Below, in pieces: positions 52,391-61,562 of a stretch of DNA of 64,000 bases. The stretch lies in contig NZ_KE383935.1 in assembly GCF_000422845.1 (NCBI RefSeq), positions 105,881-169,880 on the forward strand, in the 5' to 3' direction. The notes below the pieces were generated by a model that was given only the letters and a program-made list of their open reading frames with translations, did no database searches and was not told the origin of the DNA. Numbering within the stretch: the stretch's first letter is position 1; each line of letters opens with the position of its first letter. Source of the DNA: Oceanobacter kriegii DSM 6294 (GTDB lineage: Bacteria > Pseudomonadota > Gammaproteobacteria > Pseudomonadales > Oceanobacteraceae). A program made the position numbers and the translations under genes.

Positions 52391-52984
52391 ATGAGCGAAA
52401 ACGGCGAGCGCTTTAATCTCGACCAATACATTGCCATGAAGGTCAAAAAGGCCAGATTGGAAGAAGGGCTGAAAATTACCGATGTGGCGCGGATCTCCGG
52501 TATCAGTCAGGGCATGGTCAGCAAGATCGAAAATGCCCAGGTGTCGACCAGTCTGGAAACCCTGTCGCGGTTGTGTACCGCCATTGGTTTGCCCATCTCC
52601 AAACTGTTCAACGATTACGATCGGCCAGACGGTGGCGCCCATTTCACGCCATCCGGCGAAGGGCTGGAGGTGGTGCGTCGTGGTACCGACAAGGGCCACA
52701 CCTATCAGCTGCTGACCTACCAGCGCGGTGGCAAGCGTAATTTTGAGCCCTTCCTGATCACCATGGACGATTTGTCGGAAGTGTTCCCGACCTTCTCGCA
52801 TCCGGGGGAGGAGTTCATCTATATATTGAAAGGCCGCATCGTCTATCGCCACGGCAACCATTTGTACGAAATGGGCCCTGGCGACAGCCTCACCTTTGAT
52901 GCCGAAACCCCGCACGGCCCCGAGAAGCTGATTGAAGTGCCGTTGCAGCTGCTTTCGATCATCAACTATTCGGAAGAGTCGTGA
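52391..52984 (+). CDS. XRE-cupin transcriptional regulator
   Basis: 197 residues from the ATG at 52391 (a GTG three bases upstream is also possible; GAGGAG lies before both). An N-terminal XRE helix-turn-helix (about 15-68) contains TDVARISGISQGMVSKIENAQVSTSLETLSRL, and a C-terminal cupin domain (about 85-195) contains FSHPGEEFIYILKGRI and DSLTFDAETPHGP. This pairing is typical of regulators of amine and betaine catabolism. It is divergent from gmaS and probably controls the methylamine cluster. Confidence 0.9.
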   Translation: MSENGERFNLDQYIAMKVKKARLEEGLKITDVARISGISQGMVSKIENAQVSTSLETLSRLCTAIGLPISKLFNDYDRPDGGAHFTPSGEGLEVVRRGTDKGHTYQLLTYQRGGKRNFEPFLITMDDLSEVFPTFSHPGEEFIYILKGRIVYRHGNHLYEMGPGDSLTFDAETPHGPEKLIEVPLQLLSIINYSEES

Positions 52985-53157
52985 GGCTGTGATCGGACGC
53001 TGACTGCAACGGTTTTTCCCAAATTTTTAGAACAACAATGGGTGTAATACCAATGGGGATCGTGCCGTCGGCGTCAAAAAACTATAAACTGATGGCCGTT
53101 GCGTAACAGGGTTACGGCAACAGGTTCTTTATTTGGCTTTGTGTTGGGACTCCGTTC

Positions 53158-54153
53158 ATGTCGAGTTTTGGTTCTGTTTTTCTACCGGAAATGATTTCCG
53201 CCGTTTTTGATGGCTCTGAATGGCAAGCGCCAGAGTGGGTCCCAAGTGACCGCCTGACCCTGCACCCGGGCGCCCATGTGCTGCACTACTCCAGCACCTG
53301 TTTTGAAGGTTTGAAGGCCTTCCGCCAGCCAGATGGTCGCATTGCCATCTTCCGCATGGATCAGAACATTGCCCGTATGGCGCAAAGCTCGCACCTGCTG
53401 TACCTGCCAGAGTTCGAGCCACAGGCGCTGGCTGACATGATCACCACCGCGGTATCCCGCTACGCCGATGAAATTCCGACACCACCGGAATCCCTCTACA
53501 TTCGTCCAACCCATATGGGCACTGAGCCTTGTATTGGTAAGGCCGCTGCGCCATCCCTGCAATCGCTGTTGTTTGTGTTGCTGTCACCGGTGGGTGACTA
53601 CTTTGCCGGTGGTGCCAAGGCACTGCGTCTGCTGGTTGAACAAAGCGCTGCTCGCTGTGCGCCACACATGGGCATGGTGAAATCCGGTGGTAACTACGCC
53701 TCGGCCATGCACCCAACCATGGAAGCCCGCAAGCAATTCAATGCCGACCAGGTGCTGTTTGCACCGGGTGGCGATGTTCAGGAAACCGGCGCGGCCAACT
53801 TCCTGCTGATCGACGGCAACGAAATCATCACCAAGGCACTGGACTCCAGCTTCCTGCACGGTGTGACCCGTAGCTCCATCCTGACGCTGGCACGCGATCG
53901 CGGCATGACCGTATCCGAGCGTGAACTGACCGTGGCTGAACTGGTGGAACGCGCCAGCAAGCCGGGCTGTGAAGCAGCGCTGTCCGGTACTGCGGCGGTA
54001 CTGACGTCTGTAGGCACCCTGATTATCGACGGTGAAGAACACACCATTGGCTCCGGCGAGCCTGGCCCTGTGGTTCAGTCCCTGCGTGAAGAGCTGAACA
54101 ACATTCAGTGGGGTAAAACCGAAGACCGTCATGGTTGGCTGACCTACGTTTGA
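53158..54153 (+). CDS. ilvE: Branched-chain amino acid aminotransferase
   Basis: 331 residues of the fold-type IV PLP aminotransferase (BCAT) family. The PLP lysine is K175 in MVKSGGNYASAM. Other typical segments are FEGLKAFRQPDGRIAIFRM, YIRPTHMGTEPCIG, ETGAANFLLIDGN and GTAAVLTSVG. It catalyses the last step of Leu, Ile and Val synthesis and the first step of their degradation. A strong terminator follows. The gene is monocistronic. Confidence 0.92.
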   Translation: MSSFGSVFLPEMISAVFDGSEWQAPEWVPSDRLTLHPGAHVLHYSSTCFEGLKAFRQPDGRIAIFRMDQNIARMAQSSHLLYLPEFEPQALADMITTAVSRYADEIPTPPESLYIRPTHMGTEPCIGKAAAPSLQSLLFVLLSPVGDYFAGGAKALRLLVEQSAARCAPHMGMVKSGGNYASAMHPTMEARKQFNADQVLFAPGGDVQETGAANFLLIDGNEIITKALDSSFLHGVTRSSILTLARDRGMTVSERELTVAELVERASKPGCEAALSGTAAVLTSVGTLIIDGEEHTIGSGEPGPVVQSLREELNNIQWGKTEDRHGWLTYV

Positions 54154-54180
54154 TCTGTCAGACAGTAGACTGCAAATAAC

Positions 54181-54212
54181 AAAACCGGCGCTTCGAGCGC
54201 CGGTTTTTGTTT
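54181..54212 (+). terminator. Terminator of the ilvE-like gene
   Basis: AAAACCGGCGCT pairs with AGCGCCGGTTTTT around TCG, followed by TGTTTG. It is a strong bidirectional-looking terminator 28 bases after the stop codon. Confidence 0.92.
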
Positions 54213-54262
54213 GTGGGGAATGAGTTGGCGGTTTTGTTTCAGGCTACAGAGAACAAGCTATA

Positions 54263-54285
54263 TCGAGAGCAAGCTCTCTCCCACA
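54263..54285 (-). repeat. REP-like element (reverse)
   Basis: Reverse copy of the pattern TGTGGGAG - AGAGCTTGCTCT - CGA. This version matches Pseudomonas REPs even more closely (TGTGGGAG). It lies between the ilvE terminator and modC. Confidence 0.65.
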
Positions 54286-54293
54286 ATCTTGTT

Positions 54294-54320
54294 CCGACAC
54301 CCGACACCCGACACCCGACC
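54294..54320 (-). repeat. Short heptamer tandem repeat
   Basis: Three full and one partial copies of CCGACAC, which is GTGTCGG on the other strand. It is close in sequence and period to the GGTGTCA array at 43449. Confidence 0.65.
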
Positions 54321-54323
54321 TGC

Positions 54324-55436
54324 TCAAAGCACCGCAACGGATTTGATCATGGCCCATACCTGACTGCCGGGTTTAAGCGCCAGTTGATGAGCGGACTTGC
54401 GGGTTACCCGGGCCAGCAGTCGGGTTCCGGCGTGGCTGTGCAATTCAAACAGCACGGTGGCCGGGTGGCTGTCGGCCAACTCCATGGCGATGGTGCAGGG
54501 CAGGCAGTTATTCACACTGGAGCTTTGGCTTGGGTTATCTGCTGCCAGACTCACGTCGGAGGCCATGATGCGCAGCCGCACGGCTTGCTGTGGCCGGTAG
54601 TGCATGTTGCGCAGGGCAATGCAGTCGGTGCTGGTGGCTGTTTGGATTCGGGCGCTGGCCAGCTGCCAGTGTTCATCGACGTTATCGATACGAGCATCCA
54701 ACACCACGCCAGCATCTTCGCCACTGTTGAGTGGAAATTCCGGGGCATCGCACACCGCTGACATCGGCCCTTGCAGCACCACCTTGCCCTGATCCAGACA
54801 CAGCAGGTGATCCGCTAGCCGGCTTAATTCGGCCTTGGAATGCGTCACGTACAGCATCGGAATCTGATGGCGCTTGAGACGCTCCAGATACGGCAGAATC
54901 TCTTCCTTGCGGGCATCGTCCAGTGCCGCCAGTGGTTCGTCCAACAGCAGCAGCTGTGGCTGGTTCAGCAACGCTCGGGCAATGGCGACCCGCTGGCGTT
55001 CGCCACCGGACAATTGCTGCGGGGCGCGCTGTAACAGTGGCTCAATGCCCAGCATGGCAATGATATTGGCTGTGCCAAGGTGATGGCTGTTATTGCCCGC
55101 AGTAGCCGGTGTGGTAGTGGCTACTGCGGCCCGCTTGCGAGCGAAATCGAGATTGCCCTGAACGCTCAGGTGCTCAAATAGGCTGGCCTCCTGAAACACA
55201 TAGCCGATGGGGCGCTTGTGTACCGCCAGAGGCTTTTGTCCCGGGCCTTGCCATGGTTGGTCGTTAAAACAGATGCTGCCACTGGCGTTTTCGAGCCCGG
55301 CAATGCAGCGCAACAGGCTGGTTTTCCCCGAGCCGGAGGGGCCAAAAATCACCGTGGTGCCATCACCCGGCAAGCAGGTATTCACCGCCAGCTCGAAGCC
55401 GTCACGGACAATCGACAGGTCCAGTTGCAGGCTCAT
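54324..55436 (-). CDS. modC: Molybdate ABC transporter ATPase ModC
   Basis: 370 residues. The ATPase domain has Walker A GPSGSGKT (32-39), the signature LSGGERQRV and Walker [13 protein letters not shown]. The C-terminal part (about 300-370) is the molybdate-type TOBE/MOP domain. It drives molybdate import with ModB. Its start overlaps the modB stop by 4 bases. Confidence 0.93.
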   Translation of the reverse strand: MSLQLDLSIVRDGFELAVNTCLPGDGTTVIFGPSGSGKTSLLRCIAGLENASGSICFNDQPWQGPGQKPLAVHKRPIGYVFQEASLFEHLSVQGNLDFARKRAAVATTTPATAGNNSHHLGTANIIAMLGIEPLLQRAPQQLSGGERQRVAIARALLNQPQLLLLDEPLAALDDARKEEILPYLERLKRHQIPMLYVTHSKAELSRLADHLLCLDQGKVVLQGPMSAVCDAPEFPLNSGEDAGVVLDARIDNVDEHWQLASARIQTATSTDCIALRNMHYRPQQAVRLRIMASDVSLAADNPSQSSSVNNCLPCTIAMELADSHPATVLFELHSHAGTRLLARVTRKSAHQLALKPGSQVWAMIKSVAVL

Positions 55437-56200
55437 AGCCAGTTATCCTTGTGAGCAGCGTTTTCACTCTCGTGATTTGGAGAGCGACTTGAATCTGAAC
55501 CGTCATGCTGCGCGACTCGGGAAGTCGAGTGTTTTCCAGACGCAGGACGGGCGTACAAAAACAGCAGCACCACAAACGAAAAGCCCAGCAGCAACAGCGA
55601 TAAGGTATGAGCACTGGCGTAGTCGAGTGCTTCCACATGATCGTAGATCTGCACCGACGCGACCCGGGTTTCTCCTTCGATATTGCCGCCAATCATCAGT
55701 ACCACGCCAAACTCACCGACAGTGTGAGCAAATCCCAGCACTGCAGCGGTTAAATAGCCGGGTTTGGACAACGGCAGAATCACACTGAAAAAGCGGTCGA
55801 ATGGGCCTGCGCCGAGTGTGGCGGCCACTTCCATCGGACGTTGTCCCAAAGCGCGGAAGGCATTGCACAATGGCTGCACCACAAAGGGCAGGGAATAGAG
55901 CAGGGAAGCCAATACCAGCCCGGTAAAGCTGAACGCCAGTGTCGGCAGGTTCAGCTGCTGGGTCAGCCAACCCAGTGGACCGTGCGGCCCCATGGCGATC
56001 AGCATGTAAAACCCCAGCACACTGGGCGGCAGCACCAGCGGCAGGGCGACTACCGCCTGAACCACCGAACGGCTGCGGCTGTGACCGCTGCTTAGCCACA
56101 AGGCCAGAGGAGTTGATAACAGCAGCAACAGCAGGGTCACCGTGGTGGCCAGTTTCAGGGTCAGCCAAAGGGCATCAATATCAGCGGCGGACAGGCCCAT
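55433..56200 (-). CDS. modB: Molybdate ABC transporter permease ModB
   Basis: 255 residues with five to six helices. The EAA-like loop reads [30 protein letters not shown], and the N-terminus matches ModB ([37 protein letters not shown]). The C-terminal about 30 residues are a Ser/His/Asn-rich hydrophilic tail. It is followed by modC in overlap and preceded by modA. Confidence 0.93.
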   Translation of the reverse strand: MGLSAADIDALWLTLKLATTVTLLLLLLSTPLALWLSSGHSRSRSVVQAVVALPLVLPPSVLGFYMLIAMGPHGPLGWLTQQLNLPTLAFSFTGLVLASLLYSLPFVVQPLCNAFRALGQRPMEVAATLGAGPFDRFFSVILPLSKPGYLTAAVLGFAHTVGEFGVVLMIGGNIEGETRVASVQIYDHVEALDYASAHTLSLLLLGFSFVVLLFLYARPASGKHSTSRVAQHDGSDSSRSPNHESENAAHKDNWL

Positions 56201-56356
56201 GGTGATACTCGGTAGTGGTCAACGAAAGGCTCCGGCATTCAGGCGCTTGTTCATGGCATCGTTAATAAGCCGGGTTGTACGTCATAGTAAGGTGGCCGGC
56301 CGGGCTGGTAAACCGGCCACAGCTGCCGCCATGCTGCATCAGTGGCTGTCAGGTTA

Positions 56357-57253
56357 TTAGCGGGCAGGTACATCGCCAGCGGGTAAGTAACCGTACTGTG
56401 CCAGTTGCTGCTGGACGTCGGCAGACATCAGAAACTTCAGAAAGTCATGGGCGGCCTGTCGTTGGGCGTCTGTGCCCTGACGGCTGAGCACCACGGCATC
56501 TTGCAGAATCGGCGAGTAGAGCGCTGGCGGTACGACCCAGACACTGCCCGAATATGGCTTGCCCGGCTGCTGGATTTGCGACAGCGCCACAAAGCCCAGT
56601 TGGGCATTGCCACTGGCAACAAATTGCCAGGTCTGGCCGATGTTCTCTCCCATCACCCGTTTGTCCCGGGTGCTGTCCCATAAGCTCATGGATTGCAGTA
56701 CCTCTTGAGCCGCCAGCCCGTAAGGAGCCAGTCGCGGGTTGGCGATGGCCAGCTTGTTAAAGTCACCTTGTTGTAACCTAGCTTGCAGCTGGGTTTGTAG
56801 TTGGTTTTGCATCTGCTCGGGTGATCGTTGCTGCCCGGAAGCCGGTGAAGCATTCCAGAGCGCCAGCTGGCCTCGGGCGTAGGTCACTCGTGATTCGCTG
56901 TCGGCATCGCCGCTGGCGATCAGGCGTTGGGGCTTTTGCTGGTCGGCGGACAGGAATAACTGAAACGGCGCGCCGTGTTGAATCTGCGCCAGCAATTTGC
57001 CCGAAGAGCCCAGAGAAACCTTGATGTCGATGTTGTGCTGTTGCGCGTACTGCTTTACCAGCTGCTTGATGGGCGCAGCAAAGTTGGAGGCCACGGCAAT
57101 GTTGATGTGCTCAGCATCAGCGTTGTCTTCTCCGGCGGTACTCGGCAGGGACAGAATCAGTAGCAGGCTGGCCAAAATCGCCTTGGGCGAACTCGCTGGT
57201 GAGAAGCCTTTGGGCGCACGCTTAAAGGGCATGTAACGGATGACATTCAGCAT
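56357..57253 (-). CDS. modA: Molybdate-binding periplasmic protein ModA
   Basis: 298 residues from the ATG at 57253 (GGGAAG seven bases upstream); a start at 57283 is possible but has no ribosome-binding site. The N-terminus contains a signal segment (LASLLLILSLPSTAG). The binding protein pattern is INIAVASNFAAPIKQL, SLGSSGKLLAQIQHGAPFQLFLSADQ and NIGQTWQFVASGNAQLGFVA. It binds molybdate or tungstate. The operon order is modABC. Confidence 0.92.
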   Translation of the reverse strand: MLNVIRYMPFKRAPKGFSPASSPKAILASLLLILSLPSTAGEDNADAEHINIAVASNFAAPIKQLVKQYAQQHNIDIKVSLGSSGKLLAQIQHGAPFQLFLSADQQKPQRLIASGDADSESRVTYARGQLALWNASPASGQQRSPEQMQNQLQTQLQARLQQGDFNKLAIANPRLAPYGLAAQEVLQSMSLWDSTRDKRVMGENIGQTWQFVASGNAQLGFVALSQIQQPGKPYSGSVWVVPPALYSPILQDAVVLSRQGTDAQRQAAHDFLKFLMSADVQQQLAQYGYLPAGDVPAR

Positions 57254-57384
57254 GGGTAACTTCCCGTCAAAAACCGCCAGCATACCGCTGCGATAACAAC
57301 AAACCCATATCCACCAAGGGCACAGCGATGAAACGCTGAAATTCGTCCACAGCCAGGTTGCCCATATCTGCTCCTCAGCTTAGT

Positions 57385-57690
57385 CAGTGGATATCCACAG
57401 TGGTATGTGAATAAGTGCAAGAAGCTGTCTCGTTTGTACACAGCCCGGTGTGGCACAATTTCATTTTATTGAACGATTGTTGATCGTTTTTGGGGCGATC
57501 CAAGCGCTCTAAAAATAGCCTTAAAAATCAGCCTCTTGTGACTTTTGGAGCGGCGAGGTGGTAGGGTTTGTTGCAGTTGAGTTCATTGCTGGGCTCTTAT
57601 TTCCAAATGGTATTTCAAACTTTGTTGGTTATTTGTGCAGGTTTTATGAAGAAAGGGTTGCAAGGTATCCACAGAATCTGTGGATAAGAT
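57385..57690. other. Non-coding gap with DnaA-box-like sites
   Basis: ATATCCACA occurs at about 57390, inside GTGGATATCCAC. A strict inverted pair TATCCACAG/CTGTGGATA lies at about 57666-57686, the right-hand box reading TTATCCACA in reverse. In addition, GATCGTTTTTGGGGCGATC is a short inverted repeat near 57483. I see no gene in 57254-57886. Such paired sites can titrate DnaA; the gene neighbourhood is not that of oriC. Confidence 0.45.
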
Positions 57691-57801
57691 TGGTGGTAAG
57701 TTGAAGACAACGGCGGGGGTGGCAGTAGGCAGGGCGTTTGTTGTTGGATTGTTTAAAAAATGAACAGATCGGCGCAGGGCGGATGATTTGTGAGCAGGGA
57801 T

Positions 57802-57824
57802 GAGGCCCGGTCATCGCGGGCCTC
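57802..57824. terminator. Hairpin, possible terminator
   Basis: GAGGCCCG and CGGGCCTC pair around a seven-base loop, followed by GTTTGG. A further hairpin (ACCTGCC/GGCAGGT, 57863-57879) lies immediately after the adenosine kinase stop codon on the minus strand. Confidence 0.4.
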
Positions 57825-57886
57825 GTTTGGAAGATCGGCTTGGCTGATCGGTTTAGCCGATCACCTGCCTGTGGCAGGTCGTTCGA

Positions 57887-58879
57887 TCAGCCCAAGTGGT
57901 CTTTCAATGGTGCATGCTGCTCTGCGTCCAGTCGAGGACCGAACTGGCTGACAACCTGAGCCGATGCCGCAGAGGCCAGACGACCAGCGGCAGCGAAGTC
58001 ATGGCCGTGGGTGATGGCGTACATAAAGGCACCAGCAAACATGTCACCTGCGCCGTTGGTGTCTTTGGCAGTGACAACATGGCCGGTAATGGTGTGCAGC
58101 TGTGAACCGTCCCAGGCCAGTGCACCGTCGGCGCCACAGGTAATGGCAAAGCTGTTGACCTTGCTCTTCAGGGCTTCGGTGGCGGCTTCCAGCGTGTCGG
58201 TTTCAGTCAGCAGCATGGCTTCTTGTTCGTTACAGAACAGCAGGTCGACGCCGTCCCCCAGCACTTCCAGAATGCCATCGCGGAAGTATTGCACCATGGC
58301 TGGATCGGAACAGGTCATGGCAACCTTCACATTGTGCTTGCGGGCCAGCTCGCGCACTTCAACCGCTGCCGCACGGGAGGTGTCGCCGGTAACCAGGTAG
58401 CCTTCAATATAGACGTATTCAGACTGGGCAATGGCGTCTTCGTTGATGTGACGGCTGTGCAGGTCGGAGGTAATGCCAAGGAAAGTGTTCATGGTGCGTT
58501 CGGCATCCGGGGTCACCATTACCAGGCATTTGCCGGTCACGCCTTCTTCGCGGTCGTCGCCGAGGTTGGTGTCGACGCCTGCGGCCTTGAGGTCGTTAAC
58601 GTAGAAGTCACCGGCTTCGTCGTTGGCAACGTTGCAGGTGTAGTAGGTGTTGGCACCAAAGTAGCTGGCACCAATAATGGTGTTGGCGGCACTGCCACCA
58701 CAGGCGCGTTTTTTCAAACCGTACTGTTCGCTCAGCAGCGCCAGCAGTTCGTGTTGCTTGTCTTCGTCGATCAGGGTCATCAGGCCCTTTTCGATGCCCG
58801 CCTGTTCAAAGAAGGCATCGTCTACTTCAAACTCTTTATCGACCAGTGCGTTGCCGATACCGAAAATGTGATAACCCAT
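57887..58879 (-). CDS. Adenosine kinase (PfkB family)
   Basis: 330 residues. PfkB signatures are present: GGSAANTIIGASYFGANTYYTCNVAND near residue 65 and DTNGAGDMFAGAFMY near residue 277, in which the Asp is the catalytic base. The bacterial adenosine-kinase-like pattern continues with YIEGYLVTGD and FCNEQEAMLLT. It phosphorylates adenosine or a related nucleoside with ATP. Monocistronic, with hairpins after the stop. Confidence 0.9.
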   Translation of the reverse strand: MGYHIFGIGNALVDKEFEVDDAFFEQAGIEKGLMTLIDEDKQHELLALLSEQYGLKKRACGGSAANTIIGASYFGANTYYTCNVANDEAGDFYVNDLKAAGVDTNLGDDREEGVTGKCLVMVTPDAERTMNTFLGITSDLHSRHINEDAIAQSEYVYIEGYLVTGDTSRAAAVEVRELARKHNVKVAMTCSDPAMVQYFRDGILEVLGDGVDLLFCNEQEAMLLTETDTLEAATEALKSKVNSFAITCGADGALAWDGSQLHTITGHVVTAKDTNGAGDMFAGAFMYAITHGHDFAAAGRLASAASAQVVSQFGPRLDAEQHAPLKDHLG

Positions 58880-59001
58880 ATTTTTATCTACCTTGATGAC
58901 GCTGTGTTAGCTGTATTAATTGTCTGGGCCAAGTGTAACAAATCACAGCCGCTTGCATGTGCCCTTGCCCGTAAGCCAATGTTTGGGTTTATGATGCAGC
59001 G

Positions 59002-60129
59002 ATGAATTCTGTATCCCGATTTATCCAACACCACCAACGTGTTCGCCACGCGGTCTATCAAACCGAGTTCGGTATCATTCGTTCACTGAAACGCACTGGT
59101 CTGACCTTGTCAGCCCTGGTGGGGTTGCACGCATTGGTGATGATCTGGCTGGAGGGCATGACGCTCTGGCAAGCCCTCTGGCTGACGCTGACGACGCTGA
59201 CGACGGTGGGCTATGGCGACCTGTCGGCCAGCACCGTGGCCGGGCAAATCGCTACGGTGGTGTTGATCTTCTTCGCCGGCATCACGCTAATGACTTTTCT
59301 GGTCAGTGATTACGTCGATTTTCGCATCGCCCGTCGGGAACGCATACGCACAGGACATTGGGACTGGAACATGGCCGATCACATTCTGATTATCAACGCC
59401 CCGAAAAATAATCTGGAAGCCTATTTCTGGCGCATGATCAGCCAGATTCGTCAGAGCGATGAATACCGCGAAACCCCCATCATGCTATTGAACGAAGACT
59501 TTGCTGACGGTCTGCCCGACAGCTTGCGCCGGTTGGGGGTGGTGCATGTCACGGGTTCGGCCAGTCGGCCGGAAGACCTCAAACGGGCGGCAGCCGAACG
59601 GGCAACCCATATTGTGGTGCTGGCGCGGGATGAGTATTCCTCGGATAGCGACAGTTTTACCTTCGATGTGTGTCACCGCCTGTTTGAATTGCACCTTGGG
59701 CACAGGGTAATTGCTGAAGTGGTTGAGGACGAAAACCGCGAGCGGCTCAAGAAGCTGAAGATCAAAACCATGCTGCGGCCGATCCGCTCCTACCCGGAAA
59801 TGGTGGTGCGGGCGATGGTGGCACCTGGGGTCGAGCTGATCATTGAGGACATGTTCACCCACGCCAACGACCACGCGGTACGCTTTCCGGTGTGGCTCGA
59901 AGGAGAGCGTTGGGCCGATGTGGTGAACGCCGTGGTACAAAGCAATCTGGGCACTCCACTGGCGTTTGTGACCAAGGAAGGGGAGGTGAATACCCATCCG
60001 GATGGTGACGATAAAGTGGTGGCGCAATCGCTGATTGTGCTGGTGCACACTGAAAAAGTACCGTCCGTTCGTGACATTCAGAGCGCTATTGAGATCCACT
60101 TCAATAAGCGCCTCGCTAATCTCGACTGA
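59002..60129 (+). CDS. Potassium channel with RCK/TrkA-N domain
   Basis: 375 residues. The two helices (about 33-52 and 75-102) flank a pore loop with the K+ selectivity filter TVGYGD (68-73). The cytoplasmic part (about 125-340) has a Rossmann-like TrkA-N/RCK domain starting HILIINAPKNNLEAY, and the C-terminus is a second small domain. It should form a ligand-gated tetrameric K+ channel similar to Kch and MthK. Monocistronic. Confidence 0.9.
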   Translation: MNSVSRFIQHHQRVRHAVYQTEFGIIRSLKRTGLTLSALVGLHALVMIWLEGMTLWQALWLTLTTLTTVGYGDLSASTVAGQIATVVLIFFAGITLMTFLVSDYVDFRIARRERIRTGHWDWNMADHILIINAPKNNLEAYFWRMISQIRQSDEYRETPIMLLNEDFADGLPDSLRRLGVVHVTGSASRPEDLKRAAAERATHIVVLARDEYSSDSDSFTFDVCHRLFELHLGHRVIAEVVEDENRERLKKLKIKTMLRPIRSYPEMVVRAMVAPGVELIIEDMFTHANDHAVRFPVWLEGERWADVVNAVVQSNLGTPLAFVTKEGEVNTHPDGDDKVVAQSLIVLVHTEKVPSVRDIQSAIEIHFNKRLANLD

Positions 60130-60179
60130 AGCAGGGTAGGCTGTCGAATCACTCATAACCGCCGAGCGATCCGCCTGCC

Positions 60180-60485
60180 ATGAACCGCAAACGCCGACAT
60201 TCAACCGCCGCCCTGGTGCTGGCCGTGGCCGTCATTATGATTGCCAGCGTCAACAGCATTGCCGAGCAGCTGAGTGGAGCCAGCAACAGCCCATGTGATG
60301 ACTGTGCGCTGTCGCGGGTGGAGGGGCATTTGCCGCCGCTGGTGGTTTCGCTCTCGGCGTTGATTCTGGATTTGCAGCCGAGTGTGGTGGTACCTGCTGG
60401 TATCGGGGCCGCACAGGCACCTCGGCAATCATTGTCAGAAGCTCTCCCGCAACGACTTCCACAATCATCTGAAGACGCCCGCTAG
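60180..60485 (+). CDS. Small secreted hypothetical protein
   Basis: 101 residues with an export signal (about 8-29) and a CDDC motif near residue 41; no domain recognised. A 17-base sequence that includes its stop codon is repeated directly 20 bases downstream. Whether it is expressed is uncertain. Confidence 0.5.
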   Translation: MNRKRRHSTAALVLAVAVIMIASVNSIAEQLSGASNSPCDDCALSRVEGHLPPLVVSLSALILDLQPSVVVPAGIGAAQAPRQSLSEALPQRLPQSSEDAR

Positions 60486-60505
60486 TACCTGAAGACGCCC
60501 GCTAG
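60469..60505 (+). repeat. Direct repeat spanning a stop codon
   Basis: CTGAAGACGCCCGCTAG occurs at 60469-60485 and again at 60489-60505. The first copy holds the stop codon of the small secreted protein gene. Confidence 0.85.
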
Positions 60506-60605
60506 CGTTTCCCTTCCGATTTCGTTTCTTTTCAAATCCGGCAGACCATTCTGACCCCGCACACCTTCTGTTATAGTCGCCAGATTACGGTTTCGGAGTT
60601 CCACA

Positions 60606-61562
60606 ATGCTGGGTCAGTTGCTGGCATTACTGTCAGACGGTCGTTTCCATTCCGGCGATGAGTTGGGTGAAGCCCTTGGCGTCAGCCGAGCTGCGGTTTG
60701 GAAGCACATGAAAAAGCTCGACGAGCTGGACATCCCTTATTCTTCGGTGAAAGGCAAAGGCTATCGCTTGCACGATGCCATTGAACTGTTGGATAAAGAA
60801 GGCATTCAGGAATCCATGACACAACGTCTGGATTGCCTCGATATTCTGCTGGATGTGGATTCCACCAATACCTGGCTGTTTGAGCGCGCTCCCGATCATC
60901 TGGGCAAGCGCTACGCCGTGCTGGCGGAAAAGCAGAACAGCGGTCGTGGCCGCCGTGGCCGTCATTGGGTCAGCCCCTTTGGCAAGAACATCTACCTGTC
61001 GTATCTGGTGACCTTGCCGGGCAGTCTCAATGATCAGGAAGGCCTGAGTCTGATGATTGCCATTGCGGTTGAGCGGGCACTGGCCCGACTGGGGATGGAC
61101 GGTGTCGGCTTGAAGTGGCCGAACGACGTCTATCTGGACGGCCGCAAGGTCGCCGGCATTCTGCTGGAAGGCCGTCAAACCCAGCCGGACTTCTGCCAGA
61201 TTGTGATTGGTATTGGCCTGAATGTGGCGCTCAGCGACCGCGATGCCGAGCGCATCGAGCAGCCGTGGGCAGCCTTGAAACAGTACTTGCCGGGTGTGTC
61301 CCGCAATCAGGTGGCCAGTGTTCTGCTGGACCAGCTGGGCAGTATTCTGGATGAATTCAAACGGGAAGGTTTTGGCCCCTGGATCAATCACTGGGCCGAG
61401 CGCGACATCTATTATAAGAAGGATGTTATCTTGTCCGGCGGAAGTGAGCCGCGCATTGGTGTAGCCAAAGGCGTTAACCGTAAGGGTGAACTGCTGTTGC
61501 ACACCGACCGTGGTATGGAAGTGATTGTCGCTGGAGAATTAAGTGTCCGTCCTGTTAATTGA
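60606..61562 (+). CDS. birA: Biotin-protein ligase / biotin operon repressor BirA
   Basis: 318 residues. An N-terminal winged helix (about 15-60, with ALGVSRAAVWKHMKKL), the ligase domain with the biotinyl-AMP loop GRGRRGRHW (113-121) and KWPNDVYLDGRKVAGILLE, and a C-terminal SH3-like domain. It activates biotin and attaches it to carboxylases, and the HTH shows it also represses biotin genes. It overlaps coaX by 20 bases. Confidence 0.95.
   Translation: MLGQLLALLSDGRFHSGDELGEALGVSRAAVWKHMKKLDELDIPYSSVKGKGYRLHDAIELLDKEGIQESMTQRLDCLDILLDVDSTNTWLFERAPDHLGKRYAVLAEKQNSGRGRRGRHWVSPFGKNIYLSYLVTLPGSLNDQEGLSLMIAIAVERALARLGMDGVGLKWPNDVYLDGRKVAGILLEGRQTQPDFCQIVIGIGLNVALSDRDAERIEQPWAALKQYLPGVSRNQVASVLLDQLGSILDEFKREGFGPWINHWAERDIYYKKDVILSGGSEPRIGVAKGVNRKGELLLHTDRGMEVIVAGELSVRPVN

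Noticed and set aside
57385..57690. Chromosomal origin oriC
   Set aside because: Only three or four box-like sites, no AT-rich unwinding region is evident, and dnaA, dnaN, gyrB, mnmG or parAB genes are absent.
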